Assembly (NCBI RefSeq): GCF_001679785.1
Contig: NZ_CP016286.1
Span: forward strand, 3,962,001 to 4,026,000
Origin: Rhizobium leguminosarum
GTDB taxonomy: Bacteria; Pseudomonadota; Alphaproteobacteria; Rhizobiales; Rhizobiaceae
Length of the DNA: 64,000 bases
Reading direction: 5' to 3'
Shown here: positions 46,569 to 57,642 of the stretch, piece by piece
Layout of the letters: each line of letters begins with the position of its first letter
Position numbering within the stretch: position 1 is the stretch's first letter
Position numbers and translations under genes: made by a program
The notes under the pieces: model-generated
Seen by the model: the letters and a program-made list of their open reading frames with translations, nothing else
Databases searched by the model: none
What the model was told of the DNA's origin: nothing

Positions 46569-48017
46569 ATGGGCCAGGTTCTACACGGGAGCGCCACAAC
46601 GACAGAGGCAATCCGTCGAGCAATACAAAATAGTGAAGAGAGCCTGAGAGCGCTTTCAAAGCGGTATGGGGTCAATCAGAAGACAATAGCCAAATGGAAG
46701 AGACGGACATCATTGGCCGATCTTCCGACAGGCCCGAAGGACCCGCATTCGACAATCCTCTCCCTTGAAGAAGAAGCCGTCATCGTCGCCTTTCGCAGGC
46801 ATACATTGCTGCCTCTTGATGACTGCCTCTATGCCCTTCAACCGACGATCCCGCATCTGACACGTTCGTCCCTGCACAGGTGTCTGCAGCGCCACGGCAT
46901 TTCACGCCTGCCGGAAGTGAAAGGCGACAAAGAACCGAAGAAAAAGTTCAAAAGCTACCCGATCGGCTACTTCCACGTCGATATTGCCGAGGTGCAGACG
47001 GCTGAGGGCAAGCTCTATCTCTTCGTGGCGATTGATCGCACGTCCAAGTTCGCCTTCGCTGAGCTCTATGCCAAAGCTGGCAAGATGAATGCCGCCCAGT
47101 TCCTGCGCAACCTGATCGCGGCGGTGCCCTACACCATCCATACTATCCTGACCGATAATGGCATCCAGTTCACCAACCGGGCCTGTGACCAAAATGCCTT
47201 CCAGCACATCTTCGACCGAGTCTGTGAGGAATACGAGATCGAGCATCGCCTGACAAAGGTTAAGCACCCATGGACCAATGGGCAGGTCGAGCGGATGAAC
47301 CGGACGATCAAGGAAGCGACTGTCAAGCGCTTCCACTACGACGATCACGCACAACTGAAAAAGCATCTCGCCGACTTCATCGACGCCTACAATTTTGGGC
47401 GCAGGCTCAAGACACTAAAGGGCCTCACCCCCTACGAGTTCATCTGCAAAAGGTGGACTTCCGAGCCAGATCGATTCATCATCGATCCTATCCATCAAAT
47501 GCCGGGACTAAACATCTACGGCATCATCCTGAATGTCGTTGCGATCTTCGGCTGCCTGATCGCCGGCCGCATCGACAAGGGGGTCGGTTCGAAGGTGACC
47601 GTCGTCATCAGCCTCACGATGCTGCTGCTCGCCACCATCGGTATCATTTCGACAGGACCGGGCTACACCCTGTTCGGATTGATGCCGCTGCCGACGGCAG
47701 ATTCCGGCGGCCTCTTCGGCACGGCGGCGGAAAAGGCCTATATCCTCTATGGCCTGCTGATCGGGCTCGCCTTCGGGCCGGTGCAGGCTTCGTCGCGCTC
47801 CTATCTCGCCCGCAGCGTCAACATCGAGGAAGCCGGCCGCTACTTCGGCATCTACGCGCTTTCGGGCCGCGCCACCAGTTTCATGGCGACGCTGCTCTTC
47901 TCGCTGGTGACCTATATGAGCGGATCACCGCGGCTCGGAATGGCAACGCTGATCCTGTTCCTCGCCGGCGGACTGGTGCTCTTGATCCGCACACCCTATC
48001 CGGCCGATCGCGCATAG
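46569..48017 (+). CDS. IS481-like transposase, ORF continues into the disrupted transporter
   Basis: The transposase has an N-terminal helix-turn-helix ([22 protein letters not shown]) and an rve/DDE integrase core: FHVDIAEVQ (first Asp), [10 protein letters not shown] (second Asp) and [15 protein letters not shown] (Glu). GGAGG lies 8 nt before ATG 46569. The element itself has no stop in this frame before its right end, so the ORF runs through the inverted repeat (MPGLN) into the transporter's second half in the transporter's own frame, giving a 482-residue ORF with about 168 transporter residues (from [13 protein letters not shown]). Whether the extended protein is active is unknown; the transposase core is intact. 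Confidence 0.88.
   Translation: MGQVLHGSATTTEAIRRAIQNSEESLRALSKRYGVNQKTIAKWKRRTSLADLPTGPKDPHSTILSLEEEAVIVAFRRHTLLPLDDCLYALQPTIPHLTRSSLHRCLQRHGISRLPEVKGDKEPKKKFKSYPIGYFHVDIAEVQTAEGKLYLFVAIDRTSKFAFAELYAKAGKMNAAQFLRNLIAAVPYTIHTILTDNGIQFTNRACDQNAFQHIFDRVCEEYEIEHRLTKVKHPWTNGQVERMNRTIKEATVKRFHYDDHAQLKKHLADFIDAYNFGRRLKTLKGLTPYEFICKRWTSEPDRFIIDPIHQMPGLNIYGIILNVVAIFGCLIAGRIDKGVGSKVTVVISLTMLLLATIGIISTGPGYTLFGLMPLPTADSGGLFGTAAEKAYILYGLLIGLAFGPVQASSRSYLARSVNIEEAGRYFGIYALSGRATSFMATLLFSLVTYMSGSPRLGMATLILFLAGGLVLLIRTPYPADRA
47492..47514. repeat. Right terminal inverted repeat of the IS
   Basis: Reverse complement of the left repeat over 23 bp, followed directly by the TCTACG duplication. Confidence 0.95.
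47521..48017 (+). pseudogene. MFS transporter (UMF1/Atg22-like), 3' fragment
   Basis: Encodes the last roughly 165 residues of the transporter ([67 protein letters not shown]). It has no start of its own but is in frame with the upstream transposase ORF, so it may be translated as a transposase-transporter fusion. Confidence 0.9.
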
Positions 48018-48063
48018 GGACGAACCTGCTCAAGGAAGAGCGCCGGCCACCGCCGGCACCCGA

Positions 48064-49680
48064 TCAGTGCCGGAAATGGCGCATGCCGGTAAAGACCATT
48101 GCGACGCCGTGTTCGTTGGCGGCATCGATGACTTCCTGGTCGCGCATCGAGCCGCCCGGCTGGATAACCGCCGTCGCCCCTGCGGCGATCATCGACAGAA
48201 GACCGTCGGCAAAAGGCAGGAAGGCCTCTGAGGCAACCGCCGAGCCATGCGTCATCGGGACTGCAAGGCCAAGGGCCTTGGCGGCCTCTTCGGCCTTTAG
48301 CGCGGCGATGCGGGCGGAATCGACGCGGCTCATCTGGCCGGCGCCGATGCCGGCCGTCTGGCCGTCCTTGGCATAGACCACGGCGTTCGACTTCACGTGT
48401 TTGCCGACCTTGAAGGCGAACTTCATGTCTTCAAGTTCCTGCGCCGTCGGCGCGCGCCGGGTGACGATCTTGAGTTCCAGATCCTCGACCATGCCGTTGT
48501 CGCGGCTCTGGACGAGCAGCCCGCCGGAAACGGTCTTTGCCGTCAGGCCCGCGGCACGCGGATCGGGCAGGCCACCGGCAGACAACAGCCGCAGGTTCGG
48601 TTTGCGGGCGACGATCGCCTTCGCCTCCTCCGTGACATCCGGCGCGATAATCACTTCGGTGAAGAGCTTGACGATCTCTTCGGCCGTTTCGGCATCGAGC
48701 GTCTGGTTAAGCGCGATGATGCCGCCGAAGGCGGAAACGGAATCGCAGGCAAGCGCCCGCCGGTAGGCCTCGACCAGGCTCGATCCGGTGGCGACGCCGC
48801 AGGGATTGGCGTGCTTGATGATCGCGCAAGCCGGCGCCTTCTCCGGCAGGAACTCGGCGACGAGCTCGTAGGCCGCATCCGTATCGTTGATATTGTTGTA
48901 GGAGAGCTGCTTGCCCTGGAGAAGAGCGGCCGTCGAAACACCCGGACGCTTCTCGCCGGTCACATAGAAGGCGGCCTTCTGGTGCGGGTTTTCGCCGTAA
49001 CGCATCTCTTCCTTCAGCGCACCGCCGATGACCCGGTGGCGCGGCGTGTCGATCGACAGCGCCTCGGCGAACCAGTTGGAGATCATTGCATCATAGGCGG
49101 CGGTGCGGGCATAGGCCTTGGCGGCCATCCGCTGGCGGAAGGCATAGGCCGTCTTGCCGTCATCTGCGGAAAGCTGCTCCAGCAGCTCGGCATAATCGGC
49201 TGGATCGGTCAGGGTCGTCACATAGGCATGATTCTTGGCCGATGCGCGGATCATCGCCGGACCGCCGATATCGATATTCTCGACGGTCGTCGGATAGTCG
49301 CCGCCGGCTGCGCGCACCTCCTCGAAGGGGTAGAGGTTGATGACGGCGAGGTCGATGCCCTCGATGCCGTGCTGTTTCATCGCTTCCTGGTGTTCGCTGT
49401 CGTCACGGATCGCCAGCAGGCCGCCATGCACCGTTGGATGCAGCGTCTTCACACGCCCATCCATGATCTCCGGAAAACCGGTGATTTCGGAAACATCGGT
49501 GACGGCAAGACCGGCAGCAGTGATCGCTTTAAACGTGCCGCCGGTCGAAAGCAGGCGCACACCTCTGGCAGACAAGGCGTGGGCGAGGTCGACGATCCCG
49601 GTCTTGTCGAAGACGGAGATGAGCGCGGTCTTGATTTCGACCTTGTCGGGGGCGGGGATCTTCTTGGAAATGACGGCCAT
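48064..49680 (-). CDS. purH: Bifunctional AICAR transformylase / IMP cyclohydrolase
   Basis: PurH carries out the last two steps of IMP synthesis. The 538-residue protein has an N-terminal IMPCHase domain ([69 protein letters not shown]) and a C-terminal AICARFT domain ([49 protein letters not shown]). GGAGAAGG precedes ATG 49680; an in-frame extension upstream is not supported. The 5' flank (49681-49800) could form small hairpins, but I cannot assign a riboswitch. Confidence 0.97.
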   Translation of the reverse strand: MAVISKKIPAPDKVEIKTALISVFDKTGIVDLAHALSARGVRLLSTGGTFKAITAAGLAVTDVSEITGFPEIMDGRVKTLHPTVHGGLLAIRDDSEHQEAMKQHGIEGIDLAVINLYPFEEVRAAGGDYPTTVENIDIGGPAMIRASAKNHAYVTTLTDPADYAELLEQLSADDGKTAYAFRQRMAAKAYARTAAYDAMISNWFAEALSIDTPRHRVIGGALKEEMRYGENPHQKAAFYVTGEKRPGVSTAALLQGKQLSYNNINDTDAAYELVAEFLPEKAPACAIIKHANPCGVATGSSLVEAYRRALACDSVSAFGGIIALNQTLDAETAEEIVKLFTEVIIAPDVTEEAKAIVARKPNLRLLSAGGLPDPRAAGLTAKTVSGGLLVQSRDNGMVEDLELKIVTRRAPTAQELEDMKFAFKVGKHVKSNAVVYAKDGQTAGIGAGQMSRVDSARIAALKAEEAAKALGLAVPMTHGSAVASEAFLPFADGLLSMIAAGATAVIQPGGSMRDQEVIDAANEHGVAMVFTGMRHFRH

Positions 49681-49885
49681 GTAACCTTCTCCGTTCGGGC
49701 TTCGGGAGGACATCCGCAAGGGATGTTCGCATGCTGGCGCCGCGTTAGCACAGCTTTGCCGCCGCGCAAACAGGCGTCAGCGCATGACGCCAAAAAGCAC
49801 GAGCCATTTTGGACGGCATCGCACTTTACTTCCGTGATGTGGATGCGATCTCGATTTTGGCCGCTCGGCTCAAAATCATCCGCTT

Positions 49886-51559
49886 CTAGCCTTTGCGGGA
49901 CAAAAACCAGCGGATTTCGGTCTTCTCGGCAAGATCGAAATCGATCTCGATCTGGTCCGAGCCGCAGATGCCGGAGCTGTCGGCAAAGAAGATGTCCTCG
50001 GCGATCAGCACTTCATTGCCCGGCGCGGAAAACAGCCAGCTTTCGCCGTCCGGCGCCGTCAGCAGCACGGACTCCCCGTCACTCTGATGCAGGACGATCG
50101 AAGGATGGATATGAAAACGGGCGACGGCCTTCAGGGGCTCGTCACTCTCATATCCTTCGCGGACGGCGAGCCGGTCGCGGCCGGTCACGATCGAACCTGC
50201 GGCATTGAGTGTCAGCTCACGCTCGTGCAGCACCCCGAACACCCTGAGATAACCGTCATGGCTGAGCTTTATGCCGTCGCGTCCGTCTTCGGTTTCGGCA
50301 CGCTCGACGGTGATTGTCCTCACCGGTTCGGTGATTGCGTGGTTCAGGAAAGGCGAGGGCGAAAAACGGCTGGACGAGGTGTCGTTGAGGATAACGGTCG
50401 AATGCGCCGCCGTCGTGCGCGCCATCTGGACATAACGGTGCCCGGCAAATTTCGGCGAACCCGAATTGACGATGAAGCGATGACGGCCGGACGACATCTC
50501 GAAGGAGAGGCTGCCGGCATGCACGGTGCGAAGCGCGCCTCCTGAAGGTGGTGTGCCGGTATCGGCAATGATCACCGTTTTTCCGCCGGAAAGCCGCTGA
50601 TAGCGCGAATGCGGCAAGGCCTTGAACGGCTGACCGGCGGTCTCGTCATATCGCAGCACGGACATCAGCTCGTTTGCGAGCGTGGAGGTCGCCCCGTTGA
50701 AGAGCGCCAGGTCCCCGTCCTGATGGCGAAAGAACCGCAATGCCGGATAGATGCGGTCTATGCCGGAGATCAGCTTCTGCGGCAGGTCATGGCCGAGATT
50801 GACATAGGTCTGCCGGAGCGGCAGCAGATCGAGCAGCAATTCCAGCCCGACGCGCGGATTGCGCGACACATGGCCGCCATCCGGCAGAATCTGGCTATCG
50901 AATTCGCGGTCGAGCGCCTGCGCCGCTCTTTTGAGCGTAGAGGCGCGCGCCGGCATGGCGACGGAGGCCATGGCCAGCGCGATACGCAGCCGAAACAGCT
51001 CCAGGCCGCCGAGGGTGAACGGCGCCATCCGGTGCAGGAACCTCACCTGGAACGCCAGCGACTTCATGAAGCGGCGATAAAAGCCGCGATCGGCATTCTG
51101 CAGTACCACCGGCGAATGCGACAGCCAGGCAATAACGCGCTGGGCGGTGACGTCGGTTTCCCAGGCAATCCCCTCCATGCGACCGGCATGGATGGAAAGC
51201 CAGCTGTCGACGATCGCGCGGGCGACAGCCGAACTACGCTCCGTCTTGTTCGCCCGCATATGCCGCAGCCAGCCGAAGCTGTGAAGACGGATCGCGAAGG
51301 GGCGTGAGGGCAGGGTGAAGGTGAAGGGCGACTTCTCGTTGGTTTCCAGCATGCGCCCGGCCAGGAGAAACCGTCCGTTGAGGATCTCGTCGGCCACATG
51401 CGGATCGATGCTGCGCAGATCGGTCGGTGCGACGATCAGACGCTCCGGCACCTTGATCGAATGGCGAAAGAGCTTCAGGCGCAACAACGCGACGCGGCGC
51501 AAGGCGCGCCGCCAAGCCTCCCGAACATACATGCTCGCAAAACGCCGACCGGACTGCAT
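49886..51559 (-). CDS. Heparinase II/III family protein
   Basis: The 557-residue protein has an N-terminal helical (alpha/alpha toroid-like) region (WLRHMRANKTERSSAVARAIVDSWL) and a C-terminal heparinase II/III-like beta domain (AGSLSFEMSSGRHRFIVNSGSPK, TTAAHSTVILNDTSSSRF, HDGYLRVFGVLHERELTL). These proteins are lyase-like and are often found with rhizobial surface polysaccharide genes, but no signal peptide is seen and the substrate is unknown. The N-terminal start is uncertain (ATG 51559, or a later in-frame ATG). It lies downstream of rsmB on the same strand with about 215 nt between. Confidence 0.85.
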   Translation of the reverse strand: MQSGRRFASMYVREAWRRALRRVALLRLKLFRHSIKVPERLIVAPTDLRSIDPHVADEILNGRFLLAGRMLETNEKSPFTFTLPSRPFAIRLHSFGWLRHMRANKTERSSAVARAIVDSWLSIHAGRMEGIAWETDVTAQRVIAWLSHSPVVLQNADRGFYRRFMKSLAFQVRFLHRMAPFTLGGLELFRLRIALAMASVAMPARASTLKRAAQALDREFDSQILPDGGHVSRNPRVGLELLLDLLPLRQTYVNLGHDLPQKLISGIDRIYPALRFFRHQDGDLALFNGATSTLANELMSVLRYDETAGQPFKALPHSRYQRLSGGKTVIIADTGTPPSGGALRTVHAGSLSFEMSSGRHRFIVNSGSPKFAGHRYVQMARTTAAHSTVILNDTSSSRFSPSPFLNHAITEPVRTITVERAETEDGRDGIKLSHDGYLRVFGVLHERELTLNAAGSIVTGRDRLAVREGYESDEPLKAVARFHIHPSIVLHQSDGESVLLTAPDGESWLFSAPGNEVLIAEDIFFADSSGICGSDQIEIDFDLAEKTEIRWFLSRKG

Positions 51560-51774
51560 ATTCTATTGTCTATTGACCCTCGTGGTTAAGAATAGGTGAA
51601 AAGTGGCCGATTTCATCGTCCGCAATGAATTAATTCGTGACAAAGTTCGAATATACGCACATTGACGCGTTTCACCTGAAATCATGCGAGCGGTTTGGAG
51701 AACGGCATGCGTGACACGAGGCTATGAAGCACCTCGTATAGTGCAGGCTCGCCGCGAGCGCTCACGCCTTGCAA

Positions 51775-53163
51775 TCAGGCCAGGCGCCGCAGCACCGCCG
51801 CATAGAAGCCGTCGAGGCCGGAGCCGATGCCGTCAGGCATTTTCAGCATGGTGGGAAGCGTGCGGAATTCACCGAGCGGCGTGATCGCCGTCTCAAGGCC
51901 CGGCCAGTCACCGGCGCCGATCGGAACGCGCTCGACCGCATCCGTATCGGAAAGAACACGGGCGACAACGTCCTCACCCTCGACAGGATCGAGCGAACAA
52001 TTCGAAAAAACCAGCGTGCCGCCCGGCTTCAGCAATGTCAGCGCATGCCGCAGCAGCCGTTCCTGCAGCACCGCCAGCCTGGCGATATCCTCAGGCCCCT
52101 TGGTCCACAACACGTCAGGGTGCCGGCGTGTCGTGCCGGTAGAAGAGCAAGGGGCATCGAGCAGAATCGCGTCAAAACACTCCGCCGGCTCGAATGTCGT
52201 AAGATCTGCCGCAATCGTCTCCGCTTTGAGACCGAGCCGGTCGAGATTCGACCGCAGCCGTCTCAGCCGGTTTTCCGACTGGTCGAGGGCGGAGACCACG
52301 CCGCCGGCAAGGATGAGCTGCGCCGTCTTGCCGCCGGGTGCGGCACAGAGATCGGCGGTACGTCTGCCCGAGAGCTCGCCGAAAAGCTTCGCAGGGATGC
52401 TTGCCGCTGCATCCTGCACCCACCACGCGCCCTCGTCGAAGCCTTCGAGCGAGGGGATACCGCCGTCGAAGGCGGCGAGACGCACGCCGCCCGTGGGCAG
52501 GACGACGCCGTTCAGCCGCTTCGCCCAGCCTTGGGGGTCGGACTTGACGGTCAGATCGATTGCTGCCGGTTCGAGCTGGGATTCCGAAATTGCCAGCGCC
52601 GCGTCCCGGCCATAGGCCTTTTCCAGCCTGGCGATGAACCAGGCCGGCATCGGCGCGACCTTGCCGATCTCATCGAGAACCTGTTCCTTCTCGCGGCCGA
52701 GCCGGCGAAGAATGGCATTGACCAGCTTGGCAAAACGGCGATTGCGCGGATCCTGATTGGCCTGCTCGACGGCGAGATCGACGGCAGAATGATCCGGGAC
52801 GTCGAGATAGAGGATCTGCGCCGCCCCGATTGCGAGCACGTGATGCAGCGCCCTTGCGCCCTCCGGCAGCGGCGAATCCAGCAGCCCGGCAATCGCGGCA
52901 TCGATGCGCGGCAGGTGGCGTAGCGTCGTGTTCAGGATGGCGCGGACGAGCGCCCGGTCGCTTTCGCCGAGCGCCCTATAGGCCGGATTGCCGTGTTCAT
53001 GATCGAGAGCACCGTCGAGCGGCAGCTTGCGGTCGACGACGGCAGCGAGAATTTTCGCCGCCGCGGCCCTGGCCTGCAGGCCGGGCTTTGCTGGAGCAGA
53101 TCGCTCGGTGGAGGGCTTATGCTTGCGGAATGGCTTCTTCGTGCCGTCTGAATTCAAGACCAC
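51775..53163 (-). CDS. rsmB: RsmB/NOP family 16S rRNA m5C methyltransferase
   Basis: The 462-residue protein has an N-terminal NusB-like domain ([61 protein letters not shown], in outline) and a C-terminal SAM-dependent m5C methyltransferase domain. The latter has [14 protein letters not shown] (motif I), [19 protein letters not shown] (motif IV with the release Cys) and [15 protein letters not shown] (TNCS-like catalytic Cys in motif VI). This is the RsmB/Fmu type that methylates C967 of 16S rRNA. The start (GTG 53163 or TTG 53157) is uncertain; it overlaps the 3' end of htpX by 10 nt. Confidence 0.93.
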   Translation of the reverse strand: MVLNSDGTKKPFRKHKPSTERSAPAKPGLQARAAAAKILAAVVDRKLPLDGALDHEHGNPAYRALGESDRALVRAILNTTLRHLPRIDAAIAGLLDSPLPEGARALHHVLAIGAAQILYLDVPDHSAVDLAVEQANQDPRNRRFAKLVNAILRRLGREKEQVLDEIGKVAPMPAWFIARLEKAYGRDAALAISESQLEPAAIDLTVKSDPQGWAKRLNGVVLPTGGVRLAAFDGGIPSLEGFDEGAWWVQDAAASIPAKLFGELSGRRTADLCAAPGGKTAQLILAGGVVSALDQSENRLRRLRSNLDRLGLKAETIAADLTTFEPAECFDAILLDAPCSSTGTTRRHPDVLWTKGPEDIARLAVLQERLLRHALTLLKPGGTLVFSNCSLDPVEGEDVVARVLSDTDAVERVPIGAGDWPGLETAITPLGEFRTLPTMLKMPDGIGSGLDGFYAAVLRRLA

Positions 53164-54116
53164 GGACCTTTTGGCGGTTGCGAACCACCGCGACCAAGAC
53201 CCGTATCCGGAACAGAGCGCGATTTGCGCGACGGATTAGCAGCACGAGCAGGCTGCGTCGAGACATTCATGCCGCCTTGCGCCATGTCGTGCAGCGCGGC
53301 GATGCGGTTTTCCGTGTTCGGATGCGTGGAAAACAGATTGTCCATGCGTTCGCCGGAGAGCGGATTGATGATGAACATATGCGCTGTCGCCGGGTTGCGC
53401 TCGGCATCCTCGTTCGGCACATGGGCAGCGCCGCGCGCGATCTTGCCGAGCGCCGAGGCAAGCCAGAGCGGATTGCCGCAGATCTCGGCGCCGCGGCGGT
53501 CGGCCGAATATTCGCGGGTGCGGCTGATCGCCATCTGCACCAGCATGGCGGCGAGCGGCGCCACGATCATCGCGACGATGACGCCGACGAAGCCGAGAGG
53601 ATTGCTGTTGTTCTCACGGTTGCCGCCGAAGAAGAAGGCGAAGTTGCCGAGCATGGAGATCGCGCCGGCGAGCGTTGCCGTGATCGTCATCGTCAGCGTG
53701 TCGCGGTACTGGATGTGGGCCAGTTCATGCGCCATCACGCCTGCGACCTCCTCGGCAGATAAGGCGCTGAGCAGGCCGGTCGAGGCGGCGACGGCGGCAT
53801 TATCGGGATTGCGGCCGGTGGCGAAGGCATTCGGCTGCGGGCTGTCGTAGAGATAGACCTTCGGCATCGGCAAGCCGGCATTGCGGGCGAGATCGCGCAC
53901 GATCGCAAAGAATTCCGGCGCGTTGCGCTCATCGACCTCCTGCGCGCGATAGGCCGAAAGCACCATGCGGTCGGAATTCCAATAGGAGAAGAAATTCATG
54001 CCGGCGGCAATGACGAATGCGATCATCATGCCGGCCCGACCGCCGATCAGGAAGCCGATAAACATGAAAAGCGCCGTCATGAAGGCAAGCAACATGGCAG
54101 TGCGAACGAGGTTCAT
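53154..54116 (-). CDS. htpX: Protease HtpX (M48 family membrane metallopeptidase)
   Basis: HtpX degrades misfolded inner-membrane proteins. The 320-residue protein starts with two membrane segments ([36 protein letters not shown]), then [17 protein letters not shown] and the zinc motif [14 protein letters not shown] near residue 138. Two further hydrophobic segments follow, and the C-terminal third has [11 protein letters not shown] (third zinc ligand region) and [11 protein letters not shown]. The last roughly 45 residues are low-complexity. GGAGATC precedes the ATG. It overlaps rsmB by 10 nt and is probably co-transcribed. Confidence 0.96.
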   Translation of the reverse strand: MNLVRTAMLLAFMTALFMFIGFLIGGRAGMMIAFVIAAGMNFFSYWNSDRMVLSAYRAQEVDERNAPEFFAIVRDLARNAGLPMPKVYLYDSPQPNAFATGRNPDNAAVAASTGLLSALSAEEVAGVMAHELAHIQYRDTLTMTITATLAGAISMLGNFAFFFGGNRENNSNPLGFVGVIVAMIVAPLAAMLVQMAISRTREYSADRRGAEICGNPLWLASALGKIARGAAHVPNEDAERNPATAHMFIINPLSGERMDNLFSTHPNTENRIAALHDMAQGGMNVSTQPARAANPSRKSRSVPDTGLGRGGSQPPKGPWS

Positions 54117-54226
54117 GGCGGATCTCCATCTCCGATTTCGGCGTCACAAGCTTTCAATCCCGGCACCGGCACATTATGATTTGGTTATTCATCAGCCATT
54201 TTCAATATTTCCGGCAGGAGACGGCC

Positions 54227-54451
54227 ATGCAGGACGCCGATAACGACAACAGCGAAACGCCGACGGCCGAGGGATCCGAGCCGCCGCGCAAGATGCTGTC
54301 CCCGGCTGCCAGACGCGCCCTTGCCGAAGCCGAGGAGCGGCGAAAAAACCAGAAGCCGCTGGAGCTACCGCCGGAGATCGGCGGCCGCGGCGGAGCTGAG
54401 CCGGCGCGTTTCGGCGATTACGAAATCAATGGCAGGGCGATCGATTTCTAA
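54227..54451 (+). CDS. DUF1674 protein (SdhAF4-like assembly factor)
   Basis: This 74-residue protein has an acidic, variable N-terminus, then LSPAARRALAEAEERRKNQ and the conserved C-terminus LPPEIGGRGGAEPARFGDYEINGRAIDF (in outline), the DUF1674 hallmark. The eukaryotic homologue SdhAF4 helps assemble flavinylated succinate dehydrogenase; in bacteria the role is presumed similar. AGGAG lies 7 nt before ATG 54227. It is divergent from htpX. Confidence 0.88.
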   Translation: MQDADNDNSETPTAEGSEPPRKMLSPAARRALAEAEERRKNQKPLELPPEIGGRGGAEPARFGDYEINGRAIDF

Positions 54452-54627
54452 GCCGATATTGCTATTGGCTTCTCCGGCCGCAGCAGAATGGAGTTAAGAA
54501 TCCGGCTAACTACATCTTAAGCGACAAGTATTTCAGCCACATCTAGCGGGCGTGCTCGCCGGTGTTCTCAGGGCTTCGCCCGTAAACATGCTTGGATGCC
54601 GCAAACCACGCATCGAATACGCGGAAA

Positions 54628-54671
54628 CAAAAGAGCCGTCCCGGAAGCCCGAAAGGGGACCGGAACGGCTC
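54628..54671 (-). terminator. Terminator of acs
   Basis: On the minus strand GAGCCGTTCCGG and CCGGGACGGCTC form a long imperfect stem followed by TTTTGTTT, directly after the acs stop. Confidence 0.8.
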
Positions 54672-54677
54672 GGTCTA

Positions 54678-56633
54678 TCAGGCGGTCGCCTTGTTCTGCC
54701 GATTGGCGATCAGATCGTCGACGACTGCCGGATCGGCAAGCGTCGAAGTGTCGCCGAGCGCACCGAAATCGTCTTCGGCGATCTTGCGCAGGATGCGGCG
54801 CATGATCTTGCCGGAGCGCGTCTTCGGCAGGCCGGGCGCAAACTGGATCTTGTCGGGCGCGGCGATCGGGCCGATTTCGGCCCGCACATGTTTCACCAGT
54901 TCCTGGCGAAGCGTATCCGATCCCTCGTGACCGGACATCAGCGTCACATAGCAATAAATGCCCTGGCCCTTGATCGGATGCGGATAACCAACGACCGCGG
55001 CTTCCGAAACCAGATTATGCGAGACGAGGGCGGATTCCACCTCCGCCGTGCCGAGCCGGTGGCCGGAGACGTTCAGCACGTCGTCGACGCGGCCGGTGAT
55101 CCAGTAATAACCGTCCGCATCGCGCCGGCAGCCATCGCCGGTGAAATACTTGCCCTTGTAGGTGGAAAAATAGGTCTGGATGAAGCGCTCGTGATCGCCA
55201 TAGACCGTGCGCATCTGACCCGGCCAGCTGTCGGTGATGCAGAGATTGCCGTCGGCCGCGCCTTCCAGCACCTTGCCTTCATTGTCAACCAACTGCGGCT
55301 TGACGCCGAAGAACGGGATCGTCGCAGAACCGGGCTTCAGATCGGTGGCGCCAGGCAGCGGCGTGATCATGTGGCCACCGGTCTCCGTCTGCCACCACGT
55401 ATCGATGACAGGGCAACGCTTGTCGCCGACGACATTGTAGTACCATTCCCAAGCCTCGGGATTGATCGGCTCGCCGACCGTGCCGAGCAGGCGCAGCGAG
55501 GAGCGCGAGGAGCGCGTGACGAAGTCGTCGCCGGCACCCATCAGCGAGCGGATCGCCGTCGGCGCCGTATAGAAGATGTTGACCTTGTGCTTGTCGATGA
55601 CTTCCCAGAAACGGCCCTGGTCCGGGAAGTTCGGCACGCCCTCGAACATCAGCGTCGTCGCGCAGTTCGCAAGCGGCCCATAGACGATATAGGAGTGGCC
55701 GGTCACCCAGCCGACATCGGCCGTGCACCAATAGACGTCGCCGTGATGATAATCGAAGACATATTCATGCGTCATCGCCGCATAGACGAGATAACCGCCC
55801 GTCGTGTGCAGCACGCCCTTCGGTTTGCCGGTCGAGCCGGACGTATAAAGAATAAAGAGCGGATCTTCCGCCTTCATCTTCACCGGCGGGCATTCCGCCT
55901 TCACGGTAGCAATCTCCTGGTGATACCAGAGGTCGCGGCCGGGCGCCCAGCCGGTCTTGCCGCCGGTGCGGCGAACGACCAGCACCTTGCTGACATTGAC
56001 ATGCTGGCGGGCGGCGATATGGATCGCCGTATCGGTATTGTCCTTCAGCGGCACCGGCTTGCCGCCGCGCAGGCCTTCGTCGCAGGTGATGACGAAAGTG
56101 GATTCGCAGTCAACGATGCGCCCGGCCAGCGCCTCGGGCGAGAAACCGCCGAAGACGACCGAATGCACCGCGCCGATGCGGGCGCAGGCGAGCATCGCAT
56201 AGGCCGCTTCCGGGATCATCGGCATATAGATGGTGACGCGATCGCCCTTCTTGACGCCGTGCTTCTTCAACACGTTCGCCATCCGGCAGACATGCTCATA
56301 GAGCTCGTTATAGGTGACCTTCTTGTCGATATAGGGGTTGTCGCCCTCCCAGATGATCGCCACTTGGTCGCCATTCGTTTTCAGATGACGGTCGATGCAG
56401 TTGTAGGAGACATTTGTCTGACCGTCCTCGAACCACTTGATCGAAACCTTGCCGGTAAAGGAAGTGTTCTTGACCTTGGTATAGGGCTTGAACCAGTCGA
56501 TCCGCTTGCCGTGCTTGCCCCAGAACTTGTCGGGGTTCTCGACGCTTTCCTCGTACCATTTCAGGTACTTTTCCTTATCGATCAGGGCGCGCGCTTTCAC
56601 CGGCTTCGTGACCGGATAGATCTTCTCCGACAT
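54678..56633 (-). CDS. acs: Acetyl-CoA synthetase
   Basis: AMP-forming acetate:CoA ligase, 651 residues. The adenylate-forming motifs are in order: [19 protein letters not shown] (P-loop), [12 protein letters not shown] (acetate pocket and Mg2+ region), [39 protein letters not shown] (hinge) and the acetylatable lysine in [21 protein letters not shown] is well placed before ATG 56633. It feeds acetate into acetyl-CoA. The downstream gene prpE encodes a second member of the same family. Confidence 0.97.
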   Translation of the reverse strand: MSEKIYPVTKPVKARALIDKEKYLKWYEESVENPDKFWGKHGKRIDWFKPYTKVKNTSFTGKVSIKWFEDGQTNVSYNCIDRHLKTNGDQVAIIWEGDNPYIDKKVTYNELYEHVCRMANVLKKHGVKKGDRVTIYMPMIPEAAYAMLACARIGAVHSVVFGGFSPEALAGRIVDCESTFVITCDEGLRGGKPVPLKDNTDTAIHIAARQHVNVSKVLVVRRTGGKTGWAPGRDLWYHQEIATVKAECPPVKMKAEDPLFILYTSGSTGKPKGVLHTTGGYLVYAAMTHEYVFDYHHGDVYWCTADVGWVTGHSYIVYGPLANCATTLMFEGVPNFPDQGRFWEVIDKHKVNIFYTAPTAIRSLMGAGDDFVTRSSRSSLRLLGTVGEPINPEAWEWYYNVVGDKRCPVIDTWWQTETGGHMITPLPGATDLKPGSATIPFFGVKPQLVDNEGKVLEGAADGNLCITDSWPGQMRTVYGDHERFIQTYFSTYKGKYFTGDGCRRDADGYYWITGRVDDVLNVSGHRLGTAEVESALVSHNLVSEAAVVGYPHPIKGQGIYCYVTLMSGHEGSDTLRQELVKHVRAEIGPIAAPDKIQFAPGLPKTRSGKIMRRILRKIAEDDFGALGDTSTLADPAVVDDLIANRQNKATA

Positions 56634-56861
56634 GCAACTCCTCCTCATGGGACATGCGACGGGCCGCGTGAGCTATGGCCCGGACTTGAAATCACGGCAA
56701 TTCATAGCAGTTCGCATCGTCACGGCAATTAGACAAAGGTCATTTCATTTCGGAAGAATTGCAATTCTGCGACAGTGCGGTTATATAGCGCCATATTTCC
56801 CGGACATTGTGGTGACAATCCACGGACCGCGACCGGCGCGGACGATAGAAGGACTATATCC

Positions 56862-57566
56862 ATGGCTCAAACACTGCTCATGCCGAAGGCGACAGCCATT
56901 TGGCTCGTCGACAATACGGCACTGTCTTTCGATCAGATCGCGCAGTTCTGCAAACTGCACCCGCTCGAAGTCAAGGCGATCGCCGACGGCGAAGCGGCGC
57001 AGGGCATCAAGGGCCTCGACCCGATCTCGACAGGACAGCTTTCCCGCGACGAGATTGCCCGCGCCGAGGCCAATCCGAACCACAAGCTGAAGCTTTCCGA
57101 ACCGAAGGTGCGGGTGCCGGAATCCAAGCGCCGCGGTCCGCGTTATACGCCGGTTTCCAAGCGTCAGGACCGCCCGAACGCCATTCTCTGGCTCGTTCGC
57201 AACCATCCGGAGCTGAAGGACGCGCAGATTTCCCGCCTCGTCGGCACGACGAAATCGACGATCGAGCAGATCCGCGAGCGCACCCACTGGAACTCCGCCA
57301 ACCTGGCGCCGATGGATCCGGTCACGCTTGGCCTCTGCAGCCAGATCGATCTCGACATGGAAGTGGAAAAGGCCTCCAAGGGCCGTCCGCTGCCGACCGC
57401 TGCCGAGCTGGGCGCAACGCTGCAATCGGCCCAGGACACCGAGCGCCTGACCCCGAGCTACGAGCGCGAGGAGGAAAAGGAAAAGGAAATCGATGCCGAC
57501 GCCGTCTTCCGCAAGCTGAGCTCGCTGCGCTCGGCCCCGAAGGACGAAGACGACGATCAGTACTGA
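56862..57566 (+). CDS. trcR: DUF1013 cell-cycle transcriptional regulator TrcR
   Basis: The 234-residue protein is the alphaproteobacteria-specific DUF1013 family (MAQTLLMPKATAIWLVDNTALSFDQIAQFC, in outline; HPLEVKAIADGEAAQGIKGLDPI; QDRPNAILWLVRNHPELKDAQI; TWNSANLAPMDP-like core TSTIEQIRERTHWNS). In Caulobacter and Sinorhizobium the homologue associates with RNA polymerase and regulates cell-cycle genes. AAGGA lies 8 nt before ATG 56862; the ORF extends upstream without support. The C-terminus is highly charged and probably disordered. Confidence 0.9.
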   Translation: MAQTLLMPKATAIWLVDNTALSFDQIAQFCKLHPLEVKAIADGEAAQGIKGLDPISTGQLSRDEIARAEANPNHKLKLSEPKVRVPESKRRGPRYTPVSKRQDRPNAILWLVRNHPELKDAQISRLVGTTKSTIEQIRERTHWNSANLAPMDPVTLGLCSQIDLDMEVEKASKGRPLPTAAELGATLQSAQDTERLTPSYEREEEKEKEIDADAVFRKLSSLRSAPKDEDDDQY

Positions 57567-57583
57567 GATATCACGATCTCATG

Positions 57584-57621
57584 AAAAACCCCGCCGGTAT
57601 GAGCTGACCGGCGGGGTTTTT
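57584..57621. terminator. Bidirectional intrinsic terminator between trcR and the flagellin gene
   Basis: AAAAACCCCGCCGGT pairs perfectly over 15 bp with ACCGGCGGGGTTTTT around an 8-nt loop. A/T runs at both ends suit both directions. Confidence 0.9.
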
Positions 57622-57642
57622 GTTGCGGATTGCCTGTTTCGA

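Larger units (their letters stand above)
46513..47514 (+). mobile_element. IS481-like insertion sequence, 1,002 bp, intact
   Basis: The element has 23-bp perfect terminal inverted repeats (TGTTTAGTCCCGGCATTTGA and three more bases) at 46513-46535 and 47492-47514. It is flanked by a 6-bp target duplication TCTACG at 46507-46512 and 47515-47520. It carries one DDE transposase ORF. The precise ends and perfect duplication indicate a recent insertion into the MFS transporter gene. Confidence 0.95.

Noticed and set aside
48020..48063. GC-rich hairpin after purH as a terminator
   Set aside because: The stem is short (GCCGGC/GCCGGC) and no T-tract follows on the minus strand.
49681..49885. Hairpins upstream of purH as a purine riboswitch
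   Set aside because: ACATCC/GGATGT and GCGTCA/TGACGC stems are too short and do not match purine, ZTP or PRPP riboswitch layouts that I know.
51665..51682. TTTCACCTGAAAT upstream of the heparinase gene, parS-like
   Set aside because: The central CG is lost and only about 12 of 16 positions match.
54552..56732. 726-codon plus-strand ORF opposite acs
   Set aside because: Antisense shadow: acs on the other strand has every adenylate-forming motif, and this frame shows no family features.
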